Assembly: GCF_016820635.1 (NCBI RefSeq)
Contig: NZ_WSFU01000119.1
Span: 87,018-151,017, forward strand
Direction of reading: 5' to 3'
Length of the DNA stretch: 64,000 bases
Origin: Anaeromonas gelatinilytica
Lineage (GTDB): Bacteria > Bacillota > Clostridia > Tissierellales > SIT17
A model generated the notes under the pieces. It did not search any database, was not told the origin of the DNA, and saw only the letters and a list, made by a program, of their open reading frames with translations. Within the stretch, counting starts at the first letter, position 1. Each line of letters begins with the position of its first letter. The position numbers and the translations under genes are program-made. Shown piece by piece: positions 26,742 to 36,180 of the stretch.

Positions 26742-27674
26742 TTAACATAAATTCTTTCTTACATCATTAGCTTCATTTATTATATCATCTATTATTTTTT
26801 TACAAGTTTTTATATCTTTTATTAATCCACTACTTTGTCCAGCCATTACTGAACCATTTTCAATATCTCCATCAATAACAGCTCTTTTAAGAGCACCTAC
26901 CGTCAAATTTTCTATTTCTTCTTTATTAGATTTATCTTTTTCAAGAAGTGTTATTTGTTTTGATAATTTATTCTTAATTATTCTTACTGGATGACCTGTA
27001 CTTCTACCTGTAACTATGGCATCTCTATCTTTAGCATTCACTATTTTTTCTTTATATCTATCATGAACAACACACTCTTCTGAACAAACAAATCTAGTAC
27101 CTATCTGTACTCCTTCAGCTCCTAAAGATGATGCTGCTATGTATCCTCTTCCATCTGCAATACCCCCAGCCGCAATAACCGGAATATCAATTTTATCTAC
27201 AATTTGAGGTACAAGAACAAAAGTTGTAAGCTCCCCAACATGTCCTCCCGCTTCAGTTCCTTCAACTATTATAGCATCTGCTCCTACTTTTTCCATTCTC
27301 TTTGCTAATGCTACTGATGGAACCACAGGAATAACTTTTGTGCCTACTTCCTTTAATTTAGTAATATACTTGCCCGGATTTCCAGCTCCAGTAGTAACAA
27401 CATTAACTTTTTCTTCATAAAGCATTTCCATTATATCATCTACAAAAGGTGACATAAGCATTACATTAACACCGAATGGCTTTTTAGTAGTTCTTTTAAC
27501 TTTTCTAATCTCTTTTCTTATTATATCTGCTGGAGCACTACCACATCCTATAATTCCTAATCCACCTGCTTCTGATACAGCAGCTGCTAATTCTGCAGTA
27601 GCTACCCAAGCCATACCCCCTTGTATTATGGGATATTTTATATTTAACATTTCAGTTAATCTTGTATTAAACAT
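26742..27674 (-). CDS. fabK: Enoyl-[acyl-carrier-protein] reductase FabK (FMN-dependent)
   Basis: FabK is the flavin-dependent enoyl-ACP reductase that replaces FabI in many Clostridia and Streptococci and is insensitive to triclosan. The 310-residue TIM barrel shows the nitronate-monooxygenase-type FMN motifs: YPIIQGGMAWVATAELAAAV at the N-terminus, EGTEAGGHVG near 138 and AAGGIADGRG near 167. Its location within the fab operon supports the enoyl reductase call over a true nitronate monooxygenase. Confidence 0.93.
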   Translation of the reverse strand: MFNTRLTEMLNIKYPIIQGGMAWVATAELAAAVSEAGGLGIIGCGSAPADIIRKEIRKVKRTTKKPFGVNVMLMSPFVDDIMEMLYEEKVNVVTTGAGNPGKYITKLKEVGTKVIPVVPSVALAKRMEKVGADAIIVEGTEAGGHVGELTTFVLVPQIVDKIDIPVIAAGGIADGRGYIAASSLGAEGVQIGTRFVCSEECVVHDRYKEKIVNAKDRDAIVTGRSTGHPVRIIKNKLSKQITLLEKDKSNKEEIENLTVGALKRAVIDGDIENGSVMAGQSSGLIKDIKTCKKIIDDIINEANDVRKNLC

Positions 27675-27696
27675 AAAAAACCTCCTAAACGCTAGA

Positions 27697-28689
27697 TTAC
27701 CACTTTATTAAAGTAGCACCCCAAGTTAATCCTCCACCAAAACCAACTAATAAAACATTATCATTCTCCTTTATTTTACCATCTCTAACAGCTTCATCTA
27801 AAGCTACAGGAATTGATGACGAAGACATATTCCCATACTTATCTAAATTTAAACACACTTTATCTGAATCTATCTTTAGCCTTTTAGATGCAGATTCAAT
27901 AATCCTCATATTAGCTTGATGAGGTATCAAATAATTAATATCATCTATATTCATACCAACCTTTCTCATAACTTTCCTGGAAGAATCAACCATTATTTTA
28001 ACCGCAAATTTAAAAACAGAATTACCTTCCATTTTTATATAATGTAATTTATTTTTCACTGTATCAATACTTGCTGGTTTAAGAGAACCTCCTGCTGGTT
28101 GAGTTAACAATTCTCCACCTCCACCATCAGCACCAATATCAATAGAAAGTAATCCCCTTCCATCTTTAACTTTCGACAACACCGCTGCGCCTGCACCATC
28201 ACCAAAAAGAACACAAGTATTTCTATCTTCCCAGTCCGTGATTTTTGATAAACTATCAGCACTTATTATTAGAATATTTTCATATAATCCTGATTTAATA
28301 AAAGAATATCCTACAGATAAGCCATATATAAATCCAGTACAAGCTGCTTCTAAATCAAAAGCTGCAGCATTCTTAAGCCCTAATTTTTCTTGTACAATAC
28401 ATGCTGTTGAAGGAAATGCCATATCTGGAGTTACAGTCGTAACTATTATCATATCTATATCTTCTCTATTTAATCCTGAAGACTCTATTGCCTTTTTCGC
28501 TGCTTTTTCTGCCATATATGATGTAGATTTATCTTTATCTAAAATTCTTCTTTCTTTTATACCAGTTCTAGAAGTTATCCATTCATCAGAAGTATCTACA
28601 ATTTTTTCTAAATCCTTATTAGTAAGTATTTTATCAGGAACATAACTACCAGTGCCAATAATTCCAACGCCAAAATTAGTATTATCCAT
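27697..28689 (-). CDS. fabH: 3-oxoacyl-[acyl-carrier-protein] synthase III FabH
   Basis: FabH starts fatty acid synthesis by condensing an acyl-CoA with malonyl-ACP and so sets branched or straight chains. The catalytic cysteine is C117 (AACTGF), with histidine in PHQANMR and asparagine in DKYGNMSS. The ATG at 28689, five bases after GGAGGG, is preferred to the GTG two codons earlier. The gene then overlaps the end of plsX by 8 bases. The product has 330 residues. Confidence 0.97.
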   Translation of the reverse strand: MDNTNFGVGIIGTGSYVPDKILTNKDLEKIVDTSDEWITSRTGIKERRILDKDKSTSYMAEKAAKKAIESSGLNREDIDMIIVTTVTPDMAFPSTACIVQEKLGLKNAAAFDLEAACTGFIYGLSVGYSFIKSGLYENILIISADSLSKITDWEDRNTCVLFGDGAGAAVLSKVKDGRGLLSIDIGADGGGGELLTQPAGGSLKPASIDTVKNKLHYIKMEGNSVFKFAVKIMVDSSRKVMRKVGMNIDDINYLIPHQANMRIIESASKRLKIDSDKVCLNLDKYGNMSSSSIPVALDEAVRDGKIKENDNVLLVGFGGGLTWGATLIKW

Positions 28690-29686
28690 TGTCACCCTCC
28701 ATATTTATAATTTCATTACGAATTATTTCTATCACATTATTATTAGTAAACTTAATTGCTTGTCTAATTGCATTTTTGATGGCTTTTTCATCAGAGCTAC
28801 CATGGGCTTTTATCACTCCTCCTTTTACACCTAAAAGCAATGCCCCACCGTGCTCAGTATAATCCATTTTCTTTTTGAAATTCTTTAATCCCGATTTTAA
28901 TAACAAAGCCCCAATTTTTGTCTTCAAACTTTTCATAAATTCACTTTTTAAAGATGAAAAAATTGAAGTTGCTAACCCCTCTGTTAATTTTAAAATCGTA
29001 TTTCCTACAAAACCATCACACACTAATACATCACATTTACCCTCTGGAATATCTCTAACTTCAAGATTTCCATAAAAATTAATATTAGTATTTCTAAGTA
29101 AATCAAAAGATTCCTTAGTTAATTCATTACCCTTACCTTCTTCAACACCTATATTTACTAACCCAACTTTTGGATTCTTAATATTTAATACCTTTTCTAC
29201 ATATATTGAACCCATTATTCCAAATTGTTGTAAATTTTTAGGTTTACAATCCACATTAGCTCCAGCATCTATAAGCAATGATATTCCTTTTTCAGTAGGA
29301 TATACTGGTGATAATGCAGGTCTATCAATTCCCTTAATTCTACCTACAATAAATAATCCACCGCTTAATAATGCTCCTGTATTACCTGCAGATACTACCG
29401 CATCAGCCTCTTTATCTTTCACTAATTTTAATGCTTTAACCATAGAAGAATTTTTTTTCTTTCTAATTGCAACTACTGGTTTGTCTTCATTTGCAATAAC
29501 TTCACTAGCATTTATAACTTCTATTTTATTTGCATCAAATTCATATTTATTTAATTCATCATTAATAAGATCTTCTTTCCCTACAAGAATAATATTTACT
29601 CCAAATTCCTTTACTGCATCTATACTGCCTTTTACAGTTACTCTAGGTCCTCCATCACCACTCATGGCATCAATCGCTATTTTCAT
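28682..29686 (-). CDS. plsX: Phosphate acyltransferase PlsX
   Basis: PlsX makes acyl-phosphate from acyl-ACP, the first step of the PlsX/PlsY route to phosphatidic acid. The 334-residue protein has the family N-terminus [12 protein letters not shown] and motifs [23 protein letters not shown] and the end [13 protein letters not shown]. It lies 4 bases after fapR and overlaps fabH, in the same order as in Bacillus. Confidence 0.97.
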   Translation of the reverse strand: MKIAIDAMSGDGGPRVTVKGSIDAVKEFGVNIILVGKEDLINDELNKYEFDANKIEVINASEVIANEDKPVVAIRKKKNSSMVKALKLVKDKEADAVVSAGNTGALLSGGLFIVGRIKGIDRPALSPVYPTEKGISLLIDAGANVDCKPKNLQQFGIMGSIYVEKVLNIKNPKVGLVNIGVEEGKGNELTKESFDLLRNTNINFYGNLEVRDIPEGKCDVLVCDGFVGNTILKLTEGLATSIFSSLKSEFMKSLKTKIGALLLKSGLKNFKKKMDYTEHGGALLLGVKGGVIKAHGSSDEKAIKNAIRQAIKFTNNNVIEIIRNEIINMEGDNG

Positions 29687-29690
29687 ACTA

Positions 29691-30254
29691 TCACTCCTTA
29701 TCCATAGATACTAAAATAAATTTTCCTCTAAAAACTTGCTTTTGAGATTCATAAATAAATACATGAACAAAATATTTATTCCCTCTTTGTCTTACAACTT
29801 CAGCTTTAGCTATTAATTTATTTCCTGACTTAATAGGAGTTTGATATTTTATATTAGCTACTCCTGTTAAAGCCACTTCAGCATCTATGACCGCCATAGC
29901 TATTGATTCAGCCTGAGCAAATATATGATGTCCTCTTATAACATTAGTTTTTTCAAAGGCCATATCTTCTGTTGTTTCTAATATTGATATTCCTGACTTT
30001 CCTAACTCTAAGTCAATTAACTCTCCTACAATTTCTTTGCCACCTAAAGATCTAACTTTAGAATGATTTTTTTCAGCAACATTTTTTACTCTCTCCCTGA
30101 GCTCTGGAATTCCAAGTTCTAACCTATCCAATCTTATGGTCTGAATACTTACATTGAATATATTAGTAAGTTCTTCATCCGTAAAAAAGGGATCATTTGA
30201 TAACTTTTTCTTTAATTCCTTTTGTCTCTCTGCTTTAGACATTCGTTTTTTCAC
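29691..30254 (-). CDS. fapR: Fatty acid biosynthesis repressor FapR
   Basis: FapR represses lipid-synthesis genes and is released by malonyl-CoA, thus sensing precursor supply. The 187-residue protein has an N-terminal helix-turn-helix ([21 protein letters not shown] near 30-50), a linker with [11 protein letters not shown], and a hot-dog fold that binds malonyl-CoA ([17 protein letters not shown]). The GTG start has GAGGTG five bases upstream. Its own promoter carries a FapR operator, so the whole operon is self-regulated. Confidence 0.96.
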   Translation of the reverse strand: MKKRMSKAERQKELKKKLSNDPFFTDEELTNIFNVSIQTIRLDRLELGIPELRERVKNVAEKNHSKVRSLGGKEIVGELIDLELGKSGISILETTEDMAFEKTNVIRGHHIFAQAESIAMAVIDAEVALTGVANIKYQTPIKSGNKLIAKAEVVRQRGNKYFVHVFIYESQKQVFRGKFILVSMDKE

Positions 30255-30281
30255 ATTATCACCTCAAGTTAAAACTTGAAA

Positions 30282-30298
30282 TTAGTACCTGTTACTAA
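30282..30298. promoter_or_regulatory. FapR operator at the fapR promoter
   Basis: The 17-base near-palindrome TTAGTACCTGTTACTAA matches the known FapR box. It begins 5 bases downstream of the -10 hexamer (minus strand) and would block initiation or early elongation. Confidence 0.85.
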
Positions 30299-30303
30299 TA
30301 GTA

Positions 30304-30332
30304 AGTATATATTATTACTATTTATTTTTCAA
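30304..30332 (-). promoter_or_regulatory. Sigma-A promoter for the fapR-plsX-fab operon
   Basis: On the minus strand, -35 TTGAAA (30327-30332) and -10 TATACT (30304-30309) are 17 bases apart. A FapR operator lies just downstream, and an inverted copy of its half-site just upstream. Confidence 0.8.
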
Positions 30333-30343
30333 GTACTAATTTC
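30333..30343. promoter_or_regulatory. Second FapR half-site upstream of the -35
   Basis: GTACTAATTTC is an exact inverted copy of the 11 bases at 30278-30288, which cover half of the main operator. It abuts the -35 hexamer, so the promoter is flanked by two FapR-like sites 44 bases apart. Confidence 0.5.
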
Positions 30344-30420
30344 ATTTTATATATATTATAATGCATCTAAACATTTAAAATTACATAAGTATATTATATC
30401 AAATATTTCTATAAAAAAAA

Positions 30421-30440
30421 GATAGTGCAATTACACTATC
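30421..30440 (-). terminator. Terminator after rpmF
   Basis: Arms GATAGTG/CACTATC with a 6-base loop are followed by a T run on the minus strand, just after the rpmF stop. It isolates rpmF from the fapR promoter. Confidence 0.85.
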
Positions 30441-30443
30441 TTT

Positions 30444-30623
30444 TTAGTTAACTTCCTTAACCTCTTTATTTTTGTAGTAACCACAAGAAGGACATACTCT
30501 ATGTGGTAATTTTGGTTCATGGCATTGTGGGCATTCCATTATATTTGGTTTTACTGCTTTAGAATTTGCTGATCTTCTTTTATCTCTTCTTGATTTTGAT
30601 GTTTTACGCTTCGGTACTGCCAT
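30444..30623 (-). CDS. rpmF: 50S ribosomal protein L32 (zinc-ribbon form)
   Basis: L32 is a small 50S protein. The 59-residue product starts [18 protein letters not shown], and four cysteines (CPQC and CPSC) form the zinc site, so this is the zinc-binding version. The ATG at 30623 follows AAGGAGGTG; the longer frame of three extra codons is not needed. It is coupled to the upstream DUF177 gene, the usual yceD-rpmF pair. Confidence 0.97.
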   Translation of the reverse strand: MAVPKRKTSKSRRDKRRSANSKAVKPNIMECPQCHEPKLPHRVCPSCGYYKNKEVKEVN

Positions 30624-30639
30624 TAAAAACACCTCCTTA

Positions 30640-31143
30640 TTAATCCATTAATTCTTTCAGTTTAGCCAACCGAGGATCAATATTATCATCTTCACAATTG
30701 CATTGACCTTCATTTAAATCATTTCCACATTGTGGACATATTCCTTTGCAATTTTCATCACAAATGGTCTTCATTGGTATAGAAAGTAATATTGAAGATA
30801 TAATTGGTTTAGTTAAGTCTATAGTATATTCAGATGCTTTGATAATTTCCTCATCAAACGGAATTTCCTCATCTTCTTCAATTTGAATTCTATATTGAAG
30901 ATTAGCTTCTTCCTCTACAATAAGTTCTTTTAAACATCTAGAACAATTAGTCTCAAACTCAAAATAAACTTTAGCTTCTAAATAAATGCCATCATCAGTA
31001 TTATAAATACCTCCATTTATTTTTATAGGTTTAGTTAATTTAATATTATTTTCCTCAGTTTCAATCTCATTAATTTCAATTGTACTATCAAGATTAATCT
31101 GATAATACTTTCCAACTATAAGATTAGATAGGTCAATCTTCAT
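30640..31143 (-). CDS. yceD: DUF177 (YceD) family protein
   Basis: YceD-family proteins are linked to 23S rRNA stability or 50S assembly and are nearly always encoded before rpmF. The 167-residue protein has an acidic middle, [10 protein letters not shown] near 65-74, and a C-terminal cysteine group [14 protein letters not shown] that could bind zinc. The ATG at 31143 has AGAGG eight bases upstream; a GTG three codons earlier overlaps that site. It stands behind a perfect sigma-A promoter. Confidence 0.9.
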   Translation of the reverse strand: MKIDLSNLIVGKYYQINLDSTIEINEIETEENNIKLTKPIKINGGIYNTDDGIYLEAKVYFEFETNCSRCLKELIVEEEANLQYRIQIEEDEEIPFDEEIIKASEYTIDLTKPIISSILLSIPMKTICDENCKGICPQCGNDLNEGQCNCEDDNIDPRLAKLKELMD

Positions 31144-31173
31144 ATTATTCACCTCTTATCGTGACTAAACTTT

Positions 31174-31202
31174 ATTATATTAACTAATAATATTTTTGTC
31201 AA
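31174..31202 (-). promoter_or_regulatory. Consensus sigma-A promoter for yceD-rpmF
   Basis: The minus strand has a perfect -35 TTGACA (31197-31202), 17-base spacer and perfect -10 TATAAT (31174-31179). A copy TGTCAA lies 9 bases upstream of the -35 in inverted orientation. Confidence 0.88.
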
Positions 31203-31255
31203 GTTTTTTTGTTGACAGACCCGTAAAAATACATATTACAATTTATTATTTTTCC

Positions 31256-32446
31256 TTATATTAAATTTTTAGTATCTCTAGCAATCATTAATTCTTCATT
31301 CGTAGGTATAAGAAGAACTTTAACTTTTGAATCTGAACTACTTATTACAGTTTCTTTTCCTCTTACATTATTATTATCATCATCAATTTCTACACCCATA
31401 AAATCTAATCCTTTGCAAATTGACTTTCTTGTTTCTGGTGCATTCTCACCTAAACCAGCAGTAAATACAATGACATCAACTCCACCCATAATAGCTGCAT
31501 ATGCACCAATATATTTTTTAACTCTACTTTTAAATTTATCTAAAGCCAATTGAGCTCTTTCATTTCCTTGAGAAGCAGCATCTTCTATATCTCTAAAGTC
31601 ACTACTTACTCCTGATATTCCTAAAACACCCGATTTTTTATTCAATAAGTTATTTACTTCATCAATACTCATATTCTCTTTTTCCATTATATATGAAATA
31701 ATAGCTGGATCCATGTCACCACTTCTAGTCCCCATTACTAAACCTTCTAATGGAGTAAATCCCATACTAGTATCAATAGATTTTCCATTTTTTACAGCAG
31801 ATAGACTAGCTCCATTTCCTAAATGACATGTTACTATCTTTAAACCTTCTAAATCCTTATCTAACATATCTGCTGCCTTTTGTGACACATATTTATGAGA
31901 CGTACCATGGAAACCATATCTTCTAATACCATATTTTTCATATAATTCATAAGGAAGAGCATAAATATATGTAGACCTTTCCATACTTTGATGAAATGCA
32001 GTATCAAACACAGCCACCATTGGAGTATTTGGCATTAATTCTTGACACGCTTTTATCCCCATAATATTTGGTGGATTATGTAATGGTGCTATATCTGAAC
32101 ATTCATCAATAGTTTTTAACACTTCATCACCTATTATTACAGAATCTGAAAATTTTTCTCCTCCATGTACAACTCTATGTCCTACAGCACTAATCTCATC
32201 CATAGATTTAATAGCCCCATGATTTTCATTTACCAACGCTTCTAGAACTAATCCTATAGCCTTTTTATGATCATCCATCGGTTGCTCTATTAACACTTCT
32301 TCTTTTCCCGTAGATTTATGCTTTATTCTAGAACCTTCAATTCCTATTCTTTCTGCTAAACCCTTTGCCAATACTTCTTCATTTGTCATATCAATTAACT
32401 GATATTTAAGTGAAGAACTACCACAATTAACTACTAATATTTTCAT
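31256..32446 (-). CDS. ackA: Acetate kinase
   Basis: AckA makes ATP from acetyl phosphate, producing acetate; it is a main energy-yielding step of fermenting anaerobes. The 396-residue protein has the N-terminus [17 protein letters not shown], the HRVVHGG motif near 85, and [11 protein letters not shown] near 170 of the acetokinase family. The ATG at 32446 is six bases after AGGAGG and is chosen over upstream codons. The usual partner pta is not adjacent; the gene on the other side is the divergent tmcAL. Confidence 0.96.
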   Translation of the reverse strand: MKILVVNCGSSSLKYQLIDMTNEEVLAKGLAERIGIEGSRIKHKSTGKEEVLIEQPMDDHKKAIGLVLEALVNENHGAIKSMDEISAVGHRVVHGGEKFSDSVIIGDEVLKTIDECSDIAPLHNPPNIMGIKACQELMPNTPMVAVFDTAFHQSMERSTYIYALPYELYEKYGIRRYGFHGTSHKYVSQKAADMLDKDLEGLKIVTCHLGNGASLSAVKNGKSIDTSMGFTPLEGLVMGTRSGDMDPAIISYIMEKENMSIDEVNNLLNKKSGVLGISGVSSDFRDIEDAASQGNERAQLALDKFKSRVKKYIGAYAAIMGGVDVIVFTAGLGENAPETRKSICKGLDFMGVEIDDDNNNVRGKETVISSSDSKVKVLLIPTNEELMIARDTKNLI

Positions 32447-32558
32447 TTTCATCCTCCTAGCTACATATTCTAACATATTAATGTTATTATAATTCCTTTA
32501 AAAAATCAACTATATATACTATATCAAATTAAAAAAACATATAATTTCTTATTATAAT

Positions 32559-32588
32559 TTGATTATTAAATATAATACTATGTATAAT
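32559..32588 (+). promoter_or_regulatory. Promoter for tmcAL (ylbM)
   Basis: Plus-strand -35 TTGATT (32559-32564), 18-base spacer and -10 TATAAT (32583-32588), ending 44 bases upstream of the ATG. Confidence 0.6.
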
Positions 32589-32631
32589 ATTATTAACAAT
32601 TATTACTTTTTAAAATATTAGGAGGTTATAT

Positions 32632-33852
32632 ATGAATATTGTAGGATTAATTACAGAATATAATCCTTTCCATAATGGCCATAAATATCATTTAAAACAA
32701 TCCAAACATGAAACAAAATGTGATTATAGTATTTCTATAATGAGCGGAAATTTTGTTCAAAGAGGAGAACCTGCTATTATTGATAAATGGCATAGAGCAA
32801 AAATGGCAATAGATTCAGGAGTAGATTTAGTATTAGAGTTACCTACTATTTATTCAACTATGAGTGCAGAATTTTTTGCCTATGGAGCAGTAAGATTATT
32901 AAATGAATTAAATGTTGTAGATTTTATTTCTTTTGGAAGTGAAACCAATAATATAAAATCTTTTGATAAAATTGCTAATATATTAATTAATGAAACTCCT
33001 ATTTTCAAAGATACTATAAAATATCATTTGAACAAAGGATTATCTTACCCTAAAGCTCGAGCTAAAACATTAAAGAAAATACTTAATGATACTAAAATAA
33101 TAAATATCCTAAATAATCCAAATAATATATTAGCCATAGAATATATGAAAGCTTTAAAAATTCTAAATAGTTCAATAAAACCTCATTCAGTTCAAAGAAT
33201 AGGTGCAGGATATCATGATATTAATTTAAGTGAAAATATATCCAGTGCTACAGGAATACGTAATTCATTATTAAAAAATAATATTCTAACACAAGATTTA
33301 ATTAATAATTTACCTAAATCTAGCAGAAAATATATAAATGAATATCTTAAAAAATATAGTAATTTTAATACCTTAGCTAATTATAATGATATATTATTAT
33401 ATAAACTACGTACTATAAATCCTAAAACTATGAAAAAATTTTTTGATATTGAAGATGGATTAGAAAATCGAATTATAGAAGAAGCTAACAAATCTGATAA
33501 TATTATTTCTATTATCAATTCAGTTAAAACAAAAAGATATGCTTATACACGATTACAACGAATTCTTATACATATTCTATTAGATATAAAGTTTGAAAAA
33601 GAACATATATTAAACTTCCCACTTTATGCTAGAATATTAGGGGCTAATTCAAAAGGATTTAAAATATTAAATGAAATAAAAAACAACTCAAATATTTCTA
33701 TAATCAATAAAGTAGCCCATTACAAAAAGAAAAATCCTATTTTTTATTTAGATATACAAGCTTCAAACATCTATTTTTTAGGAACAAAAAATACCACTAA
33801 AATAAAAAATAACTTTGATTATCATATATCTCCTTATATAAAAACTATCTAA
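32632..33852 (+). CDS. tmcAL: tRNA(Met) cytidine acetate ligase TmcAL (YlbM)
   Basis: TmcAL makes N4-acetylcytidine at the wobble position of elongator tRNA(Met), activating acetate with ATP. The 406-residue protein begins with the nucleotidyltransferase signature GLITEYNPFHNGHKYHL, followed by IMSGNFVQRGEPAI and a conserved RIGAGYHD and SSATGIRN. The ATG follows AGGAGG. The gene is transcribed away from ackA, whose product makes acetate, the substrate of this enzyme. Confidence 0.93.
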   Translation: MNIVGLITEYNPFHNGHKYHLKQSKHETKCDYSISIMSGNFVQRGEPAIIDKWHRAKMAIDSGVDLVLELPTIYSTMSAEFFAYGAVRLLNELNVVDFISFGSETNNIKSFDKIANILINETPIFKDTIKYHLNKGLSYPKARAKTLKKILNDTKIINILNNPNNILAIEYMKALKILNSSIKPHSVQRIGAGYHDINLSENISSATGIRNSLLKNNILTQDLINNLPKSSRKYINEYLKKYSNFNTLANYNDILLYKLRTINPKTMKKFFDIEDGLENRIIEEANKSDNIISIINSVKTKRYAYTRLQRILIHILLDIKFEKEHILNFPLYARILGANSKGFKILNEIKNNSNISIINKVAHYKKKNPIFYLDIQASNIYFLGTKNTTKIKNNFDYHISPYIKTI

Positions 33853-33874
33853 GAATTAATTCTTAGATAGTTTT
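33841..33874 (+). terminator. Terminator after tmcAL
   Basis: A perfect 34-base palindrome with 17-base arms (AAAACTATCTAAGAATT and its complement) covers the stop codon and ends in TTTTTAT. It separates tmcAL from ylbJ. Confidence 0.85.
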
Positions 33875-33943
33875 TATATGTAGTATAACATAATAAAAAG
33901 TACAATTAAATATAATATATTAGAACATATACGGAGGTCTATA

Positions 33944-35215
33944 ATGAATTATATATTATATTTGATTTTATTTATTATACTCATCATTTTAATAAAAAAA
34001 CTAGTAAAATATAAACTTAATATTAAAGGATTAATATTTCCAATTCTTTTTCTATTTTTAATGACATTAATAATATTAAATCCTAAAAATTCTCTAAATG
34101 CAGCTTTGATTGGTGTAGATATTTGGTTTTTTACAGTATTACCTTCTCTCCTTCCTTTTTTTATACTTTCTGAAATAACAATTAGATTAGGAATAGTAAA
34201 ATTTATAGGATCTTTAATGAGTCCATTTATGCTTCCAATTTTTAACGTACCAGGAGAAGGTGCTTTTATATTTACTATGAGTATAACATCTGGATATCCT
34301 ATAGGTGCAAAATTAATTTCAAGACTTAGATTGGAAAATAAAATCACACAAACTGAAGCTCAAAGATTAGCTTCTTTTTGTTCCACCTCAGGACCTTTAT
34401 TTATGATTGGTGCAGTAGCAATTGGTATGTTTAATGATGAAAGTTTAGGCTTTATAATTGCCTTATCTCACTATTTAGGAGCTATAACCGTTGGATTATT
34501 ATTTAGATTTTTTAAATATAAAAATAATTCATTTTTTCAAAATTATAGATATAAAAAAATGGTAAAAGCATCTTATAATGAATTAATTGAAAAAAAGAAT
34601 ATTGGTTCTATTATGTCTAAATCCGTTGAGAATGCTATGAATACAATTCTAGTTGTAGGTGGATTTATAATATTTTATTCTGTTTTTATTGAAGTTTTTA
34701 ATTCATTGAATTTTATACCTTTAACAAATATTTTTTTATCTAACATAGGACTTAATATAGATGTAAATATTATTAAAGGTTTTGTCTTTGGACTCATTGA
34801 AATTACAAATGGTTGTAAAATACTATCTGAATCCTTTACTAATAATAATCTATTAGTAATTAGTTTAGTAAGTATATTAATCGGATGGAGTGGTCTATCT
34901 ATTCATAGTCAATCAATAACCTTTTTTTCTAAGACAGATATTAATAATAAAATATACTTATTTTCTAAAATTCTTCATGGTATATTTTCAGGTATAATTA
35001 CAATAATATTATATAAAATACCAATTATAAAATCTGTTAATGTATTTAATCAATCTATTTCAAAAAAAACAAATAATTATTACTTTAGAAATTTCTTTGA
35101 TACTTTTTATATTTCTTTTAAATTAATCTTATTTATTATTCTACTACTTTTAATTTTATCTATTATCTCAAAAATACTTTATGATATCTATAAATATATT
35201 ATAAAAAGGACCTAA
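33944..35215 (+). CDS. ylbJ: Sporulation integral membrane protein YlbJ
   Basis: YlbJ is a polytopic membrane protein of the nucleoside-recognition (Gate domain) family, required for a normal spore coat and heat resistance in Bacillus subtilis. The 423-residue product has about ten hydrophobic segments, with the Gate motif SGYPIGAKLISRL near 125-137 and a central hydrophilic loop. The ATG follows CGGAGGT. No sigma-E-type promoter is clear in the 69 bases upstream. It suggests that the host can form endospores. It converges with the coiled-coil gene. Confidence 0.88.
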   Translation: MNYILYLILFIILIILIKKLVKYKLNIKGLIFPILFLFLMTLIILNPKNSLNAALIGVDIWFFTVLPSLLPFFILSEITIRLGIVKFIGSLMSPFMLPIFNVPGEGAFIFTMSITSGYPIGAKLISRLRLENKITQTEAQRLASFCSTSGPLFMIGAVAIGMFNDESLGFIIALSHYLGAITVGLLFRFFKYKNNSFFQNYRYKKMVKASYNELIEKKNIGSIMSKSVENAMNTILVVGGFIIFYSVFIEVFNSLNFIPLTNIFLSNIGLNIDVNIIKGFVFGLIEITNGCKILSESFTNNNLLVISLVSILIGWSGLSIHSQSITFFSKTDINNKIYLFSKILHGIFSGIITIILYKIPIIKSVNVFNQSISKKTNNYYFRNFFDTFYISFKLILFIILLLLILSIISKILYDIYKYIIKRT

Positions 35216-35230
35216 ATAAATAGGTCCTTT
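35205..35230. terminator. Bidirectional terminator between ylbJ and the coiled-coil gene
   Basis: Arms AAAGGACCTA / TAGGTCCTTT enclose a 6-base loop, flanked by A and T runs on both sides. It overlaps the ends of the two convergent genes. Confidence 0.85.
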
Positions 35231-35693
35231 ACATCTCACTCAACTCATTTCTATTTTCTTCTAATGTTTTAATCAGTGTTCCTATTTCTTTTTCAAAAGA
35301 TGCTAATTCTCCTTGAACTGTTTTTAATAATTCATCAGCATACTCTTTAGCACCTAATCGTATATCTTTTGCATTATTTTGTGCCTTTGAAATTATCTCA
35401 TCTGACCTTTCTTTTGCTTTTTTAGTTATTTCATCATTCTCTATCATTTCCTCTATATGTAACTTAGCTTCATTTATAATTGTTTCCGATTCTTTTTGTG
35501 CTTCAGCCAATATTCTTTGTCTTTCTTCTCTAATCCATTCTGCCTGTTTAATTTCATCTGGCAATTTAATTCTTATTTCCTTTATTATTTCCAATAATTC
35601 ATGTCTATCAACTAGAGATTTACCTGATAAAGGTATTGTTGAACTTTCTTCTAAAATATCTTCAATCTCATTTAATAATTTTAATAAATCCAT
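35229..35693 (-). CDS. Coiled-coil protein, ATP-synthase-subunit-b-like, unknown function
   Basis: I cannot name a specific function. The 154-residue, highly charged protein is mostly long helix (residues about 45-150), with many Lys-Glu-Ala heptads such as ILAEAQKESETIINEAK and SDEIISKAQNNAKDI, similar to subunit b of ATP synthases and DivIVA-type proteins. It has no membrane segment. It follows coaD by 3 bases, so it is co-expressed with rsmD-coaD. A scaffold or membrane-associated role is a guess. Confidence 0.7.
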   Translation of the reverse strand: MDLLKLLNEIEDILEESSTIPLSGKSLVDRHELLEIIKEIRIKLPDEIKQAEWIREERQRILAEAQKESETIINEAKLHIEEMIENDEITKKAKERSDEIISKAQNNAKDIRLGAKEYADELLKTVQGELASFEKEIGTLIKTLEENRNELSEM

Positions 35694-35696
35694 TTA

Positions 35697-36176
35697 TTAT
35701 TCCTCCTTTATTTTTTCATTTATAGCTTTTTCTACTATATTAGGTACTAATTGTTTTATATCTCCATTAAATCTAGCAACTTCTTTTACTACACTTGAAC
35801 TTACAAAAGAATATTTATTGCTTGTCATCAAAAAAATTGTTTCTATATTTTTATCAAGCATTGAATTGGTATGAGCCATTTGAAATTCATATTCAAAATC
35901 TGAAATAGCTCTTAAACCTTTTATTATAATTGAAACATCTTTTTCTTCTGCATAATCAATTAATAATCCTGTAAAACTATCGATCATTACATTATTTATA
36001 TCTTCAGTAGTTTTCTTTAATAATTCTACTCTTTCCTTCACATCAAACATTGATTTTTTTGATGGATTATTAAGTACAGTCACTATAATTTTATCAAATT
36101 TTTTACTGGCTCTCTTTATGATATCTAAATGTCCATATGTAACTGGATCAAAACTGCCTGGATATATTACTGTCAT
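35697..36176 (-). CDS. coaD: Phosphopantetheine adenylyltransferase CoaD
   Basis: CoaD makes dephospho-CoA from phosphopantetheine and ATP, the fourth step of CoA synthesis. The 159-residue protein has the TxGH motif TYGH at 13-16, [12 protein letters not shown] near 84-95 and the SSSVVKE motif near 126-132. The rsmD-coaD gene pair is common in Firmicutes. coaBC of the same pathway is encoded at 54-55 kb in this window. Confidence 0.97.
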   Translation of the reverse strand: MTVIYPGSFDPVTYGHLDIIKRASKKFDKIIVTVLNNPSKKSMFDVKERVELLKKTTEDINNVMIDSFTGLLIDYAEEKDVSIIIKGLRAISDFEYEFQMAHTNSMLDKNIETIFLMTSNKYSFVSSSVVKEVARFNGDIKQLVPNIVEKAINEKIKEE

Positions 36177-36180
36177 TTTA

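Noticed and set aside
26742..27674. Nitronate monooxygenase instead of FabK
   Set aside because: The families share fold and motifs, but the gene lies between fabH and fabD in a FapR-controlled operon that otherwise lacks an enoyl reductase.
31197..31217. TGTCAA...TTGACA inverted repeat at the yceD promoter as a dedicated operator
   Set aside because: One arm is simply the -35 hexamer, the arms are only six bases, and T-rich spacers make this common by chance.
33949..34347. A 132-codon minus-strand frame opposite ylbJ
   Set aside because: Reverse complement of a conserved membrane protein gene, with no start signal.
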